Source: Azadirachta indica
Taxonomy: Eukaryota; Streptophyta; Magnoliopsida; Sapindales; Meliaceae
Reading direction: 5' to 3'
Assembly: GCA_022749755.1 (NCBI GenBank)
Contig: CM040440.1
Location: forward strand, 18,959,269 to 19,023,268
DNA length: 64,000 bases
In this document: positions 1 to 12,897 of the stretch, in pieces
How positions within the stretch are numbered: position 1 is the stretch's first letter
How the letters are laid out: each line of letters starts with the position of its first letter
The notes under the pieces: generated by a model
Databases searched by the model: none
The model's input: only the letters and a program-made list of their open reading frames with translations
What the model was told of the DNA's origin: nothing
Program-made: the position numbers and the translations under genes

Positions 1-83
1 GCTGTTGGTTGCTACAAGATTGCTTTGGTGGACCACGCGGCGGCCCATATGGTCCACCGGGAGGACCTCCGCCACCCTATTGA
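1..83 (+). CDS. 3' end of a Cys/Gly/Pro-rich small protein gene (partial)
   Basis: Reading the frame that begins at base 3 gives the C-terminal 26 residues CWLLQDCFGG followed by PRGGPYGPPGGPPPPY, then a TGA stop at 81-83. The gene continues off the left edge. The tail has two Cys, then Gly/Pro repeats ending in a Pro run and Tyr. Compositions like this occur in small plant proteins with a Cys-rich hydrophobic C-terminus, but I do not recognise the family. The following 3' flank has a clean AATAAA at 211-216, which supports a true gene end on the plus strand. Function unknown; an exon boundary inside the visible part cannot be excluded. Confidence 0.55.
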   Translation, partial: CWLLQDCFGGPRGGPYGPPGGPPPPY

Positions 84-210
84 TTTGTTGTTATTGTTTT
101 GTTTCTGATGGGATTCCAGCACGAGCTCTCAGCAAATTTTACTTGGGTGGGTTTGTGTTCTGTTTGCATTATATTATTTATTAGCGCAACTAGGTTGTAC
201 TTGTGTCATG

Positions 211-216
211 AATAAA
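211..216 (+). terminator. poly(A) signal of the left-edge gene
   Basis: AATAAA lies 128 bp after the TGA stop of the partial left-edge gene, in a T-rich 3' flank. The position is typical for a plant near-upstream polyadenylation element. Confidence 0.4.
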
Positions 217-232
217 AAGTTTTTTAAGAGCG

Positions 233-1276
233 AATGTTTTTCGAATTTCGCTGTTTACGCCAATAGGAAAAAGAATTGCTGGTCGTCTGATAACTGAACT
301 AATGGAAGTACTTAATAATCCTGAAAAATGTCGTAACGGGATTCACCGGCTCAAGGATGGGTTAGATTTTTGAGTAGCATGATTAACTTTTTTATTATTA
401 AAATAGCATTCAATCATTAGGCCAGGAGCCGAACACTCTTAAAGTAGGTTGGTTTGTTTGTTTGGATACCGGTCGCTAGTAATATCCCAAATAGCAAGCA
501 AATATAAACAAATGTAGAATTATAGAGTTTGCAAGAAAACAGAACAAAAATGTGTTCAATGGAAAAAGGCCCTTTAACAAAGAACCCTACAAGAAGACGC
601 AGACAAATGAAAAAAAAAAAAAAAACACATTAGGTGTTTAAATTTTCTCGCACAATGAATAAAGGATTAAAAACATTGTGTTAGCAGTGGAGCACGGTTT
701 AGATTGAAAAAATAAAAAAAAAACGGTGTTATTATTTACAGGGAAAAATTAATAAAATCGAAGCCAACAGCTCACACGGCAAATTAAATGAACCAAGACA
801 AGATCCAACTACCTAAGCAAGAAGCTTTCGGAAGCATTTTAGATAGCCTCATTTCATGCTCACCAACACTGACTTTGAAACCGACTTTATTGCATCTAGC
901 AACACTTCCTGCTGGGAAAACATAAATAGTTTTAGAACTTGAATTCCTGGAGATTCAAGATATATTATGCACTACTACATATAGAGTGAAGACAAAAGAG
1001 TTTGTAATCCAGAAATTCCGGAATAAATAAACAAATAAACAAATAAAGACTGGTCACTCTCCAGGAAATAAATGTTACACTCATCAATCAATATGATCTA
1101 AACTACTATTTGGTCCAAAATGAGAAAGTATTAGTTCTTAACACAGCCACAACTCTCAATTGATAGTTGGCAAAAGTCAGTAGGTTGTTAAACCAAGCTC
1201 CAGGTTCAATCATGCAGAAAGCACACCTCACTACTAGCAGTGAAACAATTTTTCATACAAGAACCCACCTTATCAT
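233..1276. other. Shared 3' flank, no gene seen
   Basis: This spacer separates two convergent genes. It is AT-rich with short A runs (about 608-624 and 709-723) and an AAATAAAC repeat near 1023-1044. On the minus strand TTTATT at 886-891 reads AATAAA and could serve the tubby-like gene. No long open frame or homologous protein piece was found. Confidence 0.4.
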
Positions 1277-3599
1277 TCATTCACAAGCAATCTTAGTGTC
1301 AAAGCTGCTAAGACATATCACAAACGCCTGGAAAGCTGAGATTGGATACTGATAATCCATGGTGAATACATCTTTCCCTACTTTTCCAAACTGTAGAATA
1401 ACATTCTCATGGTCCTGCCCACCAACTGCATTCTCTGAAGAAGCAACCAGTTGAAAATTCTTCACTGAAGCAACAGTTACCCGTCCATTGAAGTTCAGAC
1501 ACCAGCACTGGAGTTGTTCATGCCATCTAGGGGCCTTGTTTCTCAACACCAACATTCCATCTTTCTGGCCAGACAAAGGCCCGGATAAGAAATTTTCCAC
1601 CCGGGTTGATTTTGATCTGAAAAAAGGAAGGGAAGGAAAGGTATCTACATTGCTGTGAACAAATTCAGTCTGTGTAGGGGCTACTCCCCCTGGCTCAATA
1701 GAGGAGGCAGGAATTGCATCCATAACACACTGCATCCTCCTTGGACCTCTATATTCCAAATATGTAAACTTTGTAAGTAAAAGGAAACAATACCGTGTAA
1801 CTGAACAAATTATCACAATTTAGCATATTATTTTTTCACATTGACAAGAATGGAAAATCTTACCTTGAACCCAAGACGTTTAGCTCGTATGATATATGGG
1901 CTACAGGATAGTTGCCGGCAGGGACTCTGGGAGAGACTTGCTTCATATTAATCAGCCTGGTGGAGCGACATTTAGTAACTCTCGCTCCAGCATTTGGAGG
2001 CTGCCCATCATAAATTGTGAACTTTGTTCCCAAAAAGTTTGACCTGTCATTGAGGAAACAAGATGGCACTCACTCTTAGGCCACAGAGATATTCAGAACC
2101 AACCAAGTTAAGTCCTAGATGAACATACCTCAATTTTCCTATGTAGGTGCTGCTCCCTTTGGACACATCATCACAATTTAATGAGATAATGTAATCAGTG
2201 CAAGTAGGGCGCCGGCACTTCCTTGCAGCAAGAAGGAACTTCCCATCATCATTTGAAGCTGTCAAAAGATGAGACAGGCAAAACAGTTCAATCTTTACAG
2301 CTAAAAACGAAAAAATAAGGAAAAGCAGACTATCTCTTCAGCACAAAATTTAATAGGTTCAAAACAAACCCTTGATTAAACCAAAAATATGCTGACAAAA
2401 TCAAAAACACAAAAGCGAACAAAGAATGAAACAAAAACGCAATTGTTCACCTTGATTTAAGCCTAGGTAAAGATAATATGTTTGGTTGCTACGATTCCGT
2501 TTTATGTAACATTGAAGGAGAGATCCCCTTGGACCGGGCTGCAGAACAAAAATACCAATGGCAAAGACAATTAGCAAAGCAAATGTCTTCAAAAAGCATT
2601 AACCTCATCAAAAGAAATTAATCAATTAAAATCCCTGCCACAAGATTTTCCAGTAGGGAGAGAGAGAGAGTAAAACCCCTGATTCAGTTGTGAAACTTTA
2701 AAAACCAAGATTTATAAATCAAAACTGCGAACTGCATAATTACAGGATAATTATTGGGATAAATAGAACAATTTAGAAGAGAAAAATTTTGTCACTTCAA
2801 CATGCAAAATCTAAAACTACTGGAATGGTTCCTCAAATCCCTTACAATGATTGTACTGGAGATGAACTCATTATCATTGCCTGATAATGCATAATTGTGG
2901 AAACTGGTAAAAAGAAAATGCTTCTTAGAATGTTCTTACCTCTTGGATCCTAGTTCTAGCATGGAGGTTTAGTTTAGGAGCATATCAAAAATATTAGTAC
3001 GGCAACAAACAAAAAATCAAGAGCAGTATTCAAGTATAAAACTGCTACAAGTTTACATCACACCTGTCAACCTGAACAAACACATTAAATGTTCTTCATG
3101 GCTTTTTGCTCAAGTTAATGTAACAACGATCAATTAGCGATTATCATCATGACAATAGTAAACAAACACATTTTGAAAATGAGAACATATTCAGTAAGAG
3201 AGCATGAGCCAGAAATCATTAAAAGAAAAGGCAAGTGCTCATATCCTCAACCTGCTTCAAGGAGATGGGAAACGTCAACCTGCTCGAAACTTCTGGAGTT
3301 CTAACAATTTCCTTCATAATTTCCCTCCAACTCCTGCAAACACCAGCACAGGCAACAACATTTTTCCGAGGAGGCCAAGTACTCTCAGAAGCCTCAATTC
3401 TCATCAAGACATCCCTTAAAAGCTCGGGGGGCATATTAGCCCAACAGCTTTGCCTAAAAGCATCAACCACCACAGAGCTATCCTGAACCACCCGATGTGA
3501 CCTGGACCTCATCCCGTACCCAAACCTGACATCAAACCCTTTCCTAGATATACTCCCAAACTCACCTTTCATGTCCTGCAATATACTCTTAAAAGACAT
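1277..3599 (-). CDS. TLP: Tubby-like F-box protein (TLP)
   Basis: Five coding exons on the minus strand: 3599-3252, 2538-2451, 2258-2129, 2043-1864 and 1748-1277. They splice in frame at GT-AG borders to 405 residues, close to the usual 380-430 of plant TLPs. An F-box ([20 protein letters not shown]) lies at about residues 52-71 and continues to the [16 protein letters not shown] stretch. The tubby domain fills the rest. Both family signatures are visible: [14 protein letters not shown], and the C-terminal [16 protein letters not shown], which ends the protein as expected. Known role of the family: the tubby barrel binds phosphoinositides and tethers the protein to the plasma membrane, while the F-box joins SKP1/Cullin ubiquitin ligases; plant members act in stress and ABA responses. 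The start is the first ATG of the F-box exon. About 500 bp of probable 5' leader with introns lies upstream. Confidence 0.95.
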
Positions 3600-4402
3600 C
3601 TCTGCCTCGTTTAATCTTAACCTCTAAATTTCTAATATCTCCAAATACTAACTAATCCAGATTTCGATTCGTGAAAATGTCAACTTTATACTTTAAATGT
3701 CAGCTGATTTGCAGTAATCAGCGATACCCAGAAATCTCAGAAACTAAAAATTCTCTCTTTGAAGCAAATGTCTACCTATCATCACAAATTCTCATTGAAA
3801 AACATAAATATCATCATTAATCTCCAAAAATGTGATAACCATAAGAGCCAGCTGGAAATTAACCTAATTAAGATCTACACTACTAAGCTCAACCACTGAT
3901 AATAAATCCCAATAACTAAGGAATACCCACAAGAGATCAACTAACCATATCACGATGTTCGTGAAAGAATTCCTTAGATCTCCAGCAAAAATGAACTTTC
4001 ACCATTTCCGAATCACTGTGAGCGAATGAAATGTGCAGACAATGAGATAAATCAAACCTCAAAGGCAACAGTGTGAAGCACTGGGGTTTCGTATTAGGGA
4101 TTTAAGACCCGTTTAAAGATAGTTGCAGAGGGATGATCAAGAGACAAAAAAGTATGATTTGTTATTAAAGAGATTAGGGTTTGGTACTAATATTGTTGGC
4201 GTGAATTGTTCTTGGCTTTGGCTGTTGTTGTAATTGTTATTTGTGATGTGTGTTTGTCTTTTGGGGCCGGCCTTAGACCAGTATTTACTCACGTGGGTCC
4301 CATGTGCCCTTATCCAACACTGCCTTGTCCCAAATTGTCCGGGTCGATGTCCGGATCCGGGTTTGAACGGCTTGTCGTTTATTACCTTATATACGGGTTC
4401 AA

Positions 4403-4450
<48 letters not shown>
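4403..4450. repeat. (TAA)n microsatellite
   Basis: About sixteen uninterrupted AAT/TAA triplets, followed by a short TA tract. It lies upstream of the TLP gene. The long Tyr or Ile runs it encodes in two frames are an artefact of the repeat. Confidence 0.95.
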
Positions 4451-4451
<1 letters not shown>

Positions 4452-4771
4452 TATAATATGTAATATATACAAGAGTAAGACGGATCAACGTCTGGTAAGT
4501 TTACACATATTAAAAATAATATTACTCTATTCTTTGATATATAAAATATATAATCTTAGATTTAAATTTACTTAATGTTTTAAAAAAATTAATATGCATA
4601 TACTTTTATTCGTATATGATGCAGTTCTCAATCCTCATCTGTATTTCTCTAATAAAATCAAATTACCCCGTATTTAATTTAAAATTAATTAATCGGTTAA
4701 TTATGATAAATGGGAGGTAAAATTAAGAACACGATAAAAGAGTAATTACGATAAGTGATAGATAAAGATAA

Positions 4772-4883
4772 AGGTTAAAAATAGGTGGCATTGTTTTTAT
4801 AAAGACTTTCCTTTTTGTGCATTAACTAGGTTAAAAATAGGTGGCATTGTTTTTATAAAGACTTTCCTTTTTGTGCATTAACT
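4772..4883. repeat. Perfect 56-bp tandem duplication
   Basis: The unit beginning AGGTTAAAAATAGGTGG and ending TGTGCATTAACT occurs at 4772-4827 and again at 4828-4883 with no mismatch that I can see. Perfect identity implies a recent duplication. Confidence 0.9.
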
Positions 4884-5623
4884 AATAATAATTATAAATT
4901 ATTTCTAAGTATATTTTTAGTCGGATAGAAGTTTATCTTAGATAAGAAGCATGATTCACAAAATAGTAATTTTAGTAACATATACCGTGTAACCAAATTT
5001 ATTTAGTTTAAAAGTAACAATAGATAAATTTACATTAATGATAGTAACATTAAGTAACTTAATTAACAAGGATTAAGACATTTTTTGAGCAACATAGGAG
5101 ATAATTTTAAGCTCAGTTTTTAAGACAACTATAAGAACAAACTCATATTTATAATTAAAATGTAGAATTTTGCCTTTGTTAATTATAAAACTGTACGAAA
5201 TTTTATTAATCTAAGAGATTGCTGAAAGAATGTATTTTCGAATAATTTATTCATTATTAAAGGAATAAAGTCGTTAAAAAAACAACTGTTGTGGCTAAAG
5301 TCAAATAAATAATATTTAGATATTGATAGTATTCTGGCTTTAATTTACGGAGCCACCACTTTGTTTAAGTACTACCAGGGGAGATGTAATTTTCTAAAAC
5401 TTTAATACCCTTTACATTTACATATTAGTGGGCCAAACAGAGGAAGAAGGTCAACTAAATAATGTTGGTCTTATACTACACTTGGTAGAATGTGAATGGG
5501 CCAAACTTTACATTTCTTTTTTTTTTTTTTTTTTTCCTCTCCTTTTGGCTCGATTTCTCGCTTTCCAAAGACATCATCTCGTGAGTGAGTCAACGGAAAA
5601 TTAAAACTGGAAATTAGTCATTA

Positions 5624-5624
5624 G

Positions 5625-5660
<36 letters not shown>
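5624..5660. repeat. (TA)n(CA)n microsatellite
   Basis: A run of TA dinucleotides passes into ACACACA, in the spacer upstream of NHX. Confidence 0.85.
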
Positions 5661-7373
5661 TCATCAAGCCACGTGCATGAGCATTGATGCTTATTCCATC
5701 TGTCTCTCTCTACTTCATTAACAATAAAAAATTAACTCGTTTATTTATTTAAAACATATTTTTAATAATAATAATAATAATAATAAATTTATTCAATTTA
5801 AAAAAAAATAAAAAAAATTATAAAATCGAATTTAAAAAAGAAATGAAAAATCTCGATGATGATGCAGTTATTATACCTCTCTTTCATGTGGTGCAGTGAA
5901 TGGAAGAAGATTCCTTGTTGCAGTATAGCAGGACAATCGGAATTAAAGAATTATCTTTCCATTTTCACTCGAAATTATCGCTAAAGTTTTGGTAGCTTTA
6001 GATAAGATGAATCCAATTCAATCATTATCTTTTTTTTTTTTCATAAATATAAAAAATAGATTTTAAATTATTAAAACATAATATTTGCGCGAGAGAGTAA
6101 TTCATGTCAACTTGTTTCAGAAGAATTTCGATGCGAATGGTTGAATAATTGTTGCTACTAAATTATTACAACATGTGATGAATATATTAAATAAAAATAA
6201 TACATAAATTTTGAATATTTATATTCTAAGAGTCGGTAAACAGGAAACGGAGGAGCAGGCTTTTGAGGATTAGTCAGTTTCGCAACAAAATTTATCCTTC
6301 TATTTTAGTGCCAATGGTAGCGTAGATTCCACAGCAACGCACCGAGTCCACGGGTCCCACGCGACTATATTCTTTTGTCGATCGTATCCGTTGATTAATA
6401 AATATCGCGGCTTAGAACTACGATGTACAGTTTCCCTTCCGTACTCTTCACCACACCCGATAAAAACCCCCGCATCGTCATTGCTTTCGCGTTTCGCGGT
6501 CTTAAATGTACTCCCTCCCTCCCTGCACGAAGTTGTCTCCGTTTCAAATTCTACCTCTCCAAAACTAAAACCTTACTAGTTTTCCATTTTCACTTAAAAA
6601 GTTAAAACAATCTCTTGTTGGCAGTGCAGTTCGAAATTCTAAGGTTTGACGACTTTTTCTTTCTTTGATTTTCATTTTCTTCTTATCATTACTATTTCTG
6701 GTTTCTTTGTTCTTTGTCTGCTTCTCCAGTTTACGGATTCTTAGCGGCTAAGTTTCTCCTTATTTTATTTTATTTTGCTTTTTTAAGGTTTTTTTTTCCC
6801 CTTTTTGTGTATTGTAGTCAATGAACTTAACTCGCATGCAGAAGTATAACGATGTAGACGTAACTGAAGTTAGCTTAGTTTGGCTAGTTCATTTTGGTTG
6901 ATTGCTCATTGCGACTACTGTTTTTCATTTGCCTTTCCTGTTTGGTTCCTTAGAAAGTGAAGGAAAGAGAAGAAAAGAGAATTTTGACTGCTAAGTTTTT
7001 CTTTTGTTGGATTTTGTTTGTTTATTCATTTATTTATTTTCAGTTTTATAAGGTTGAACCAGATTTTTGTTGTTCTCTTCTATTTAATGTCCTTTCTAAA
7101 TCGTCATTCGGATTATAATTCTATATTCATATTCGAACTTGCGATCACTACGGGATCATTTTTACACATTTTATTAATTTTTATTTCATAAAACTAATTT
7201 TTCTTTTGAATACATGAAAGTTTGATACTCAAATTACAAATTCACGATGAGAACCCATGCCCTTTTTTTTTTTTTTTCTCTAAGTTTTCTTTCTTTTTGT
7301 AGTCGTGAACTGAGATGATTTTTATGTTGGAAACAGAGAGCTTATTGGTGGTATGGGAGATTGAGGAAGCGAA

Positions 7374-10300
7374 ATGGGTCTCAATTTGGATTCTGTTATA
7401 AAATTGTCTGATGCGGGTGAAGCTGCCATAGATCCTATAACTTTGTTTGTGGCCCTCCTTTGTGTTTGCATTGTGATTGGTAATCTTTTGGAGAAGAATC
7501 GATGGATGAACGTGTCAATTACTGCACTCGCTACTGTGAGTTTCTTTATTTTACATTTCAAAACATATGATGTTGACTATTTATTGTCAGTAACTGTATT
7601 TGATTGTTTGATTGCAACGGTAGATGATTGTTTGGGATTGATTGCAGGGCCTTTGTACAGGAATTATTTTTCTACTGTCTACTAAAGGCAAAAGTTCACG
7701 CAGTTTCTTATTTAATGGAAATCTATTCTTTATATATCTTCTTCCGCCTATCATTTTCAGTGCTGGGTGAGTTCGGGCTTTACCTCACATTTCTCACTTT
7801 ACCAAATTGACTTTCTGCGCATTTACCCGCTGTTACTTGTCAATTTTGTACAAATTAAACATGGTGCAGGGATTTTTTTTGGTTGAAGCTTGATAACTTT
7901 GTAGCCTATTGAATCTTTCTTCACATTTTGATTTATTGAACATTTTATTTTTCCACTTGTTCTCCATCTGATTGTTGGTCCTCCACTTCTTATATAGTGG
8001 CCATTAAATTTATGCATATAAATCCACATTTTTCTTAATTGAATCACAATCAGATGAAAACCCCTTAAATGTTAGTTTGACTTTGCCATATGAAAGACAT
8101 ATCTCGGTTGGGAAATTTGATGATTCTTTTAAGTGCTTTGTTTTTGTACTTTGATTCTATTCAACAGGTTCCAGATGAAAAAGAAGCAGTTTTTCCGAAA
8201 TTTCATCACAATCAATGTGTTTGGTGCAGTTGGTACATTTATATCCTTTAGCATCATATCCATAGGTATATTCCAATCTCCAAGTTATGTCATATTGTAT
8301 ATAGTTTTTTTGATAAACTTTTGTTATATGTAACCATATTAGTAAGCCCTGCTTATTTACTTGCCAAGTGGGTTTATCTTGATATTTGAATTGATTAAAA
8401 CTTCTCATGTCTTACTTTATCAATTCTGTTTTGTGAATCATTTTGCTGATAATTCTCATACTAGAAATAATGCATGAATGAAGCTGAATATAGGAATCTG
8501 TTTGACCTGTTTGTTGACGGGAAGTTTTAGAATTCAGAATCCATTTACTATTTGTGCATCAAGATTTTCAACTAACTATTTTTTTCCTTTGCTGGGAGTG
8601 GTTCAGGTTTTTTGTTCAATGCATAAAGTTTTAGATATATAAGCACCTCTCACCTTTGGTTTGATATTCTGCACTAATACCAGAAAATATATACGTTCTT
8701 GCTGTTGCGTGAGGTTTGTTTGTGTATGTTCTTAATGGTTGGTAAGAACTTGCATGTTATCTTGCTCTCTCTTATCCCTCTCCCCACCAAAGCAAATGCA
8801 GGATGATAATGCTTTGCTGTATATAAATTTTAAGTGCATGCTTACATTTATATTGCATTTTCTTGTAATCTCTTAGGGTGGTACAAGGGGTTTGGAGTTT
8901 GAGCCAAACTGGGTTTGAGAAAGAATTTGGGTGTTTTCTTGTAATATATAACAAAGGAATTAATTATTAGTTTTTAATAAAATGTTGTATATTCTGCATG
9001 TCATGCTATTTGTTAAAAACAAAAGAAAAGGTTTTGTAAAAGTAAGCAAAAAGGAAAAAGAAAAATTAGTATAAATGTTTAAAGATGTTAAATATTACTT
9101 ATTTTTAATGATTTGTTATTATGGTATCTTTGATTTTATCTCGCCGGATACTCATCATAATATCTAAAGCAAGTGATATATAAAATAGAATACGAAGTAT
9201 TTGCACTATGATTCATACTTAATATTCAGGCCTTATGATCGGATTTAAAAAATTTTTTGAACGAAAGTTATAAATCATAAATTGAATGTTCAAAGATTGT
9301 TCTTCTTTCAAATTGTCCATTTCTACTTTGATTTTGATCAAAGGACAGACGGTTTCTTTGGATTTTTAATCAATCTATTCAAATCATTAAATAAATGAAA
9401 TACAATGGTTCTTACTCGGAGAATCTTTGGACTTAATTTGAAGTTCTTTTTGGTTGTACAGGTTCAGCCCAAATATTCAAGAAATTTGGTCTCTGTTCCT
9501 TCGATCTGGGAGACTATCTTGGTATTCTCCGTACCTCTGTTTTGCAAGTTAGATAGGCAAAAGTTATTTTTTGAAAATAATAACGTTGTTCGGTAAATAC
9601 CAAAAATGTGCAGTGCAGCTGGTGAAGAAGCTTTATAAACTGTAGCGTCTTTTATTTTTATATCTCATTTAATGTGGTATCCTCATTGAGAATCACATTT
9701 TGGTTCTGGGTTGATACTTATAGTAACAAAAAATCAATACTGTAGGTTAAAACATAAGACCCTAATAACATCGGCTTTATTTGATCATATTTATCTTTCA
9801 TTTCTTCTTGTGTTTCTTAACATAACTGTTCTCTACTACTTCTAGCACTTGGAGCGATCTTTTCGGCCACAGATTCTGTTTGCACCTTGCAGGTATATAT
9901 GTATTTGCGGCCTCGCTTTTTGCCAAATCAATCAGAACTAAACGAATATTATCTTCTAATTGTCCTGACAGGTGCTTAATCAGGAGGAGACACCTCTATT
10001 ATACAGCCTAGTCTTTGGGGAAGGAGTGGTAAATGATGCCACATCTGTCGTACTTTTCCATGCAGTCCAAAAATTTGATCTCATGCCCATAACCTCGGAC
10101 ATGGTCATTCGGTTTGCTGGCAGTTTCTTATATTTATTTATTTCGAGCACGTTACTGGGAATAGCTGTGAGTCCATCGCTCCCTCTCTCTCTTCGTGCAT
10201 GTTTGTGAGAGTGCATTTTTCTGTACCTACGTATCATCATTTCACACACATTGGGAGTCAAAATTCTATATCATCATTCTATCTAATTAAAGCTTTTTAT

Positions 10301-12517
10301 TTCAGCTATTATTACATAAGTGATGCAATTTCAACTTTCTGTTTGGGTATTAAAGATCTCTATTGCCTTGTTTGTTCTCTTGCTTAGGAAAATTTTATTC
10401 ACCACGTAAAATCTTCATATTTTCTTTATAGTCATTATACAGTTGATGGTTCTTGAGGAAAATATTTAGATTAAACTGATAGGTTCCGTAAATAAATTCC
10501 AAAAAAGTAGGCTTCTTGTAAAGGGAGGATTCAGTTAGTAAGTTTATACAAATTTAAGTGCATCTCTTGGGCTTTCGTTATCCTCGTTTAGTCATGTAGT
10601 GACGTTGCTCCAAGGATGTCCATAAAGATTGTTTGGTTGTTTTTTTTTTTTTTCCTTTTGACGAACCGAAGCATATGTATAGCATGATATATTAAATTGC
10701 ATGTCTTTGCAGGTTGGACTGATCAGTGCATACGTTATAAAAAAGTTGTACTTTGGCAGGTATACAGAGAACAGTATTAATATGCTTCTTAGTTAGTTAA
10801 CTCTTTATTGATATAAATATATATTTTTTCTATTTGCATTATTCAAGTTATCAAAAATTCACTAGCGGGATCTCTTCTATTATTTTTCCGAGGGCAAATT
10901 TTATCTCTTAGCGGAGAAAAACTGATCGGCAGAATTTAAGGTTTGTTTGGTAGTTGTGCATCTAATGCATGCTAACTACTTATGACCTTGCTTGTCAAAC
11001 AAGTGATGCTATCCGTATGAGTTACTGGCAGTTTATGACGATCTATGTCGAATTCGCTGCATATAGATGCAATATCATTTGCAGTAAATTAATGAATTGT
11101 GTGGGATGACATACAGATTGAATGCATTTTAACGGAACTTTTGGCATGCCTCTCGGGACTCTGTCCAGAATCCATTTACATTGACAGTTCGTTTGGTCAA
11201 GTCTCTTCTTGTTAAAACATAATGATAGAAAAATGCACAGTTCACAATTTCCTTCTTTACTTTCTAAAAGATGAAGTAGCTAAAACTATGACAAATTTCA
11301 GGCACTCGGCAAACCGTGAAGTTGCTCTTATGATTCTCATGGCTTACCTTTCATATATGATGGCTGAAGTGAGTTTTCTGGTTACATATTGGACTGAAAT
11401 TACTGTCCATACTTTTTCTGTTGAATGTAATTTTGCCCTATAAATGATTATTTTGGCAACTGTTGTCTTTCAGCTTTGTCAGTTGAGTGGCATCCTTAGT
11501 GTGTTCTTTTGCGGGATTGTCATGTCACATTACACCTTGCACAATCTTAGTGAAAGTTCAAGAGTGACCACTAAGTATGTTGAATCTTCTGAAATAATTT
11601 CTAAAAACGTTGGAATCTAATCTGTTTCACCTAATATATACTCTTGTTTTTGCCGCAGGCATGTTACAAGGCTCTTGTCTTTTATATCAGAGACTTTTAT
11701 CTTCCTCTATGTTGGTGTAGATGCCTTGGACATTGAGAAGTGGAATGCTGTAGGGAAGAGGTACTATGAATGTTTGCATTGAATATAGTTTGATGTGGTC
11801 GAAATCTTTCTCAGTCATCTGTACATATAATAATCTACTGATTGCCCCTTGTACTTGTTCTTCTAGAATTTTCCAGGATGCAAAATAGTTGGTTGGTTAT
11901 AACCTGCGAGCTGGAAACACGTATAGTATTGTGCTAATTGAACTTTAGTTTTATTCTTCTTTCTCAGTCCTGGGACATCAATTGCAGTAAGTTCTATCCT
12001 GTTTGGTCTGGTAATGGTTGGAAGGGCAGCTTCTATCTTTCCCCTGTCCTTTTTAACTAATTTAGCTAAGAAGTCTCCCAGCGACAGAATCGGATTTAAG
12101 CAGCAGGTATATAGGAAGTAGGAACTTATGGTCTTGCCTCAAGTTTTTGGCCTGCATGAATTTGCTAAATGACAAGAGTGATGTGACTGTTTCAGGTTAC
12201 AGTATGGTGGGCTGGGCTCATGCGAGGTGCTGTATCTGTTGCACTTGCATACAATAAGGTGAAAAAATCTGTGACAAGTTTAATGAAAGCTGAGTTTGAT
12301 GTGCTGCATGATGTAATTAAATGTTATTTCCGTTTTCTATTCATAATTATTATGATGCATTTAAATTGCATGCAGTTTACTACTTATGGGCGCAGTCAAG
12401 CGCGTGATAACGACATAATAATCACCAGCACGATCACAATTGTTGTGTTTAGTAATGTGGTGAGGAACAATTAACTTTCATAATTTGTTAATTTCACAGG
12501 CTTTTGGGATGATATTG

Positions 12518-12581
<64 letters not shown>

Positions 12582-12897
12582 AATCTGTCAGGTATTTGGA
12601 TTATTGACCAAACCTCTTGTGAGGTTGATGGTGCAGCCAAATGAAGAGTCGGGCAACATGACGTCGTCTGAATTATCATCACCCAGGTCTTTGACAATCC
12701 CCTTTTTTTCAAATGGGCTAGACTCGGAATCTGACTCGGGTGGCGCCCATCTCCAGCGCAGAAGTAGTTTAGCCATGCTCCTAACGAAACCAACTTACAC
12801 TGTCCATTATCATTGGCGAAATTTCGACAACAGTTATATGCGTCCTATCTTTGGAGGTTCCCAGCACTCCCATCCGAATGACTTACTGCAGCGGTAG
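7374..12897 (+). CDS. NHX: Vacuolar-type Na+(K+)/H+ antiporter, NHX class I
   Basis: Fourteen coding exons: 7374-7535, 7648-7766, 8168-8265, 9462-9521, 9846-9892, 9972-10166, 10713-10759, 11302-11368, 11474-11574, 11659-11760, 11968-12106, 12196-12258, 12376-12459 and 12592-12897. All borders are GT-AG and the frame is open for 529 residues, near the usual 530-550. The protein is a multi-pass exchanger. The amiloride-binding segment LFFIYLLPPI is at 80-89. The ATDSV motif has Asp156, and the GVVNDATSV motif has Asn183-Asp184; both are conserved ion-pathway positions of CPA1 exchangers. Known role: moving Na+ or K+ into the vacuole in exchange for H+, for salt tolerance, pH and turgor. The hydrophilic tail keeps TVHYHWRNFD and MRPIFGG but then ends in SQHSHPNDLLQR, shorter than the usual class I tail. 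Assignment to a particular NHX1-4 member is not attempted. Confidence 0.95.
12518..12581. repeat. Compound (TA)n-(ATG)n microsatellite in the last NHX intron
   Basis: About fourteen TA units are followed directly by about twelve ATG/GAT units. The tract ends roughly ten bases before the CAG acceptor of NHX exon 14, so length changes here could touch the branch-point region. The Met run it encodes is not a protein start. Confidence 0.9.

Larger units (their letters stand above)
3600..7373. other. Divergent intergenic region between TLP and NHX
   Basis: This 3.8-kb spacer holds the upstream regions of two divergent genes. At 3600-4140 is probable TLP leader sequence. Further on are a TAA microsatellite (4403-4450), an exact 56-bp tandem duplication (4772-4883), T runs (5517-5536) and a TA/CA microsatellite (5624-5660). 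A G-box-like CCACGTG lies near 5670-5676. Downstream of about 6350 the sequence becomes less AT-biased and pyrimidine-rich, and is probably NHX promoter and 5' leader. An acceptor-like AAACAG at about 7331-7336, just before the NHX start, suggests a leader intron. No protein-coding gene was recognised. Confidence 0.45.

Noticed and set aside
1167..1352. Plus-strand frame overlapping the TLP 3' end
   Set aside because: It is antisense to the well-supported last TLP exon and 3' UTR.
4137..4472. Open frames with long Tyr or Ile runs on both strands
   Set aside because: They are translations of the TAA microsatellite at 4403-4450 and have no domain or splice support.
6391..6605. Two overlapping 60-62-residue frames upstream of NHX
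   Set aside because: They lie in the probable NHX promoter or leader, with no homology and no conserved composition. At most one could be an upstream ORF, which cannot be shown here.
9980..10261. 93-residue minus-strand frame
   Set aside because: It is a shadow of NHX exon 6, which is conserved on the plus strand.
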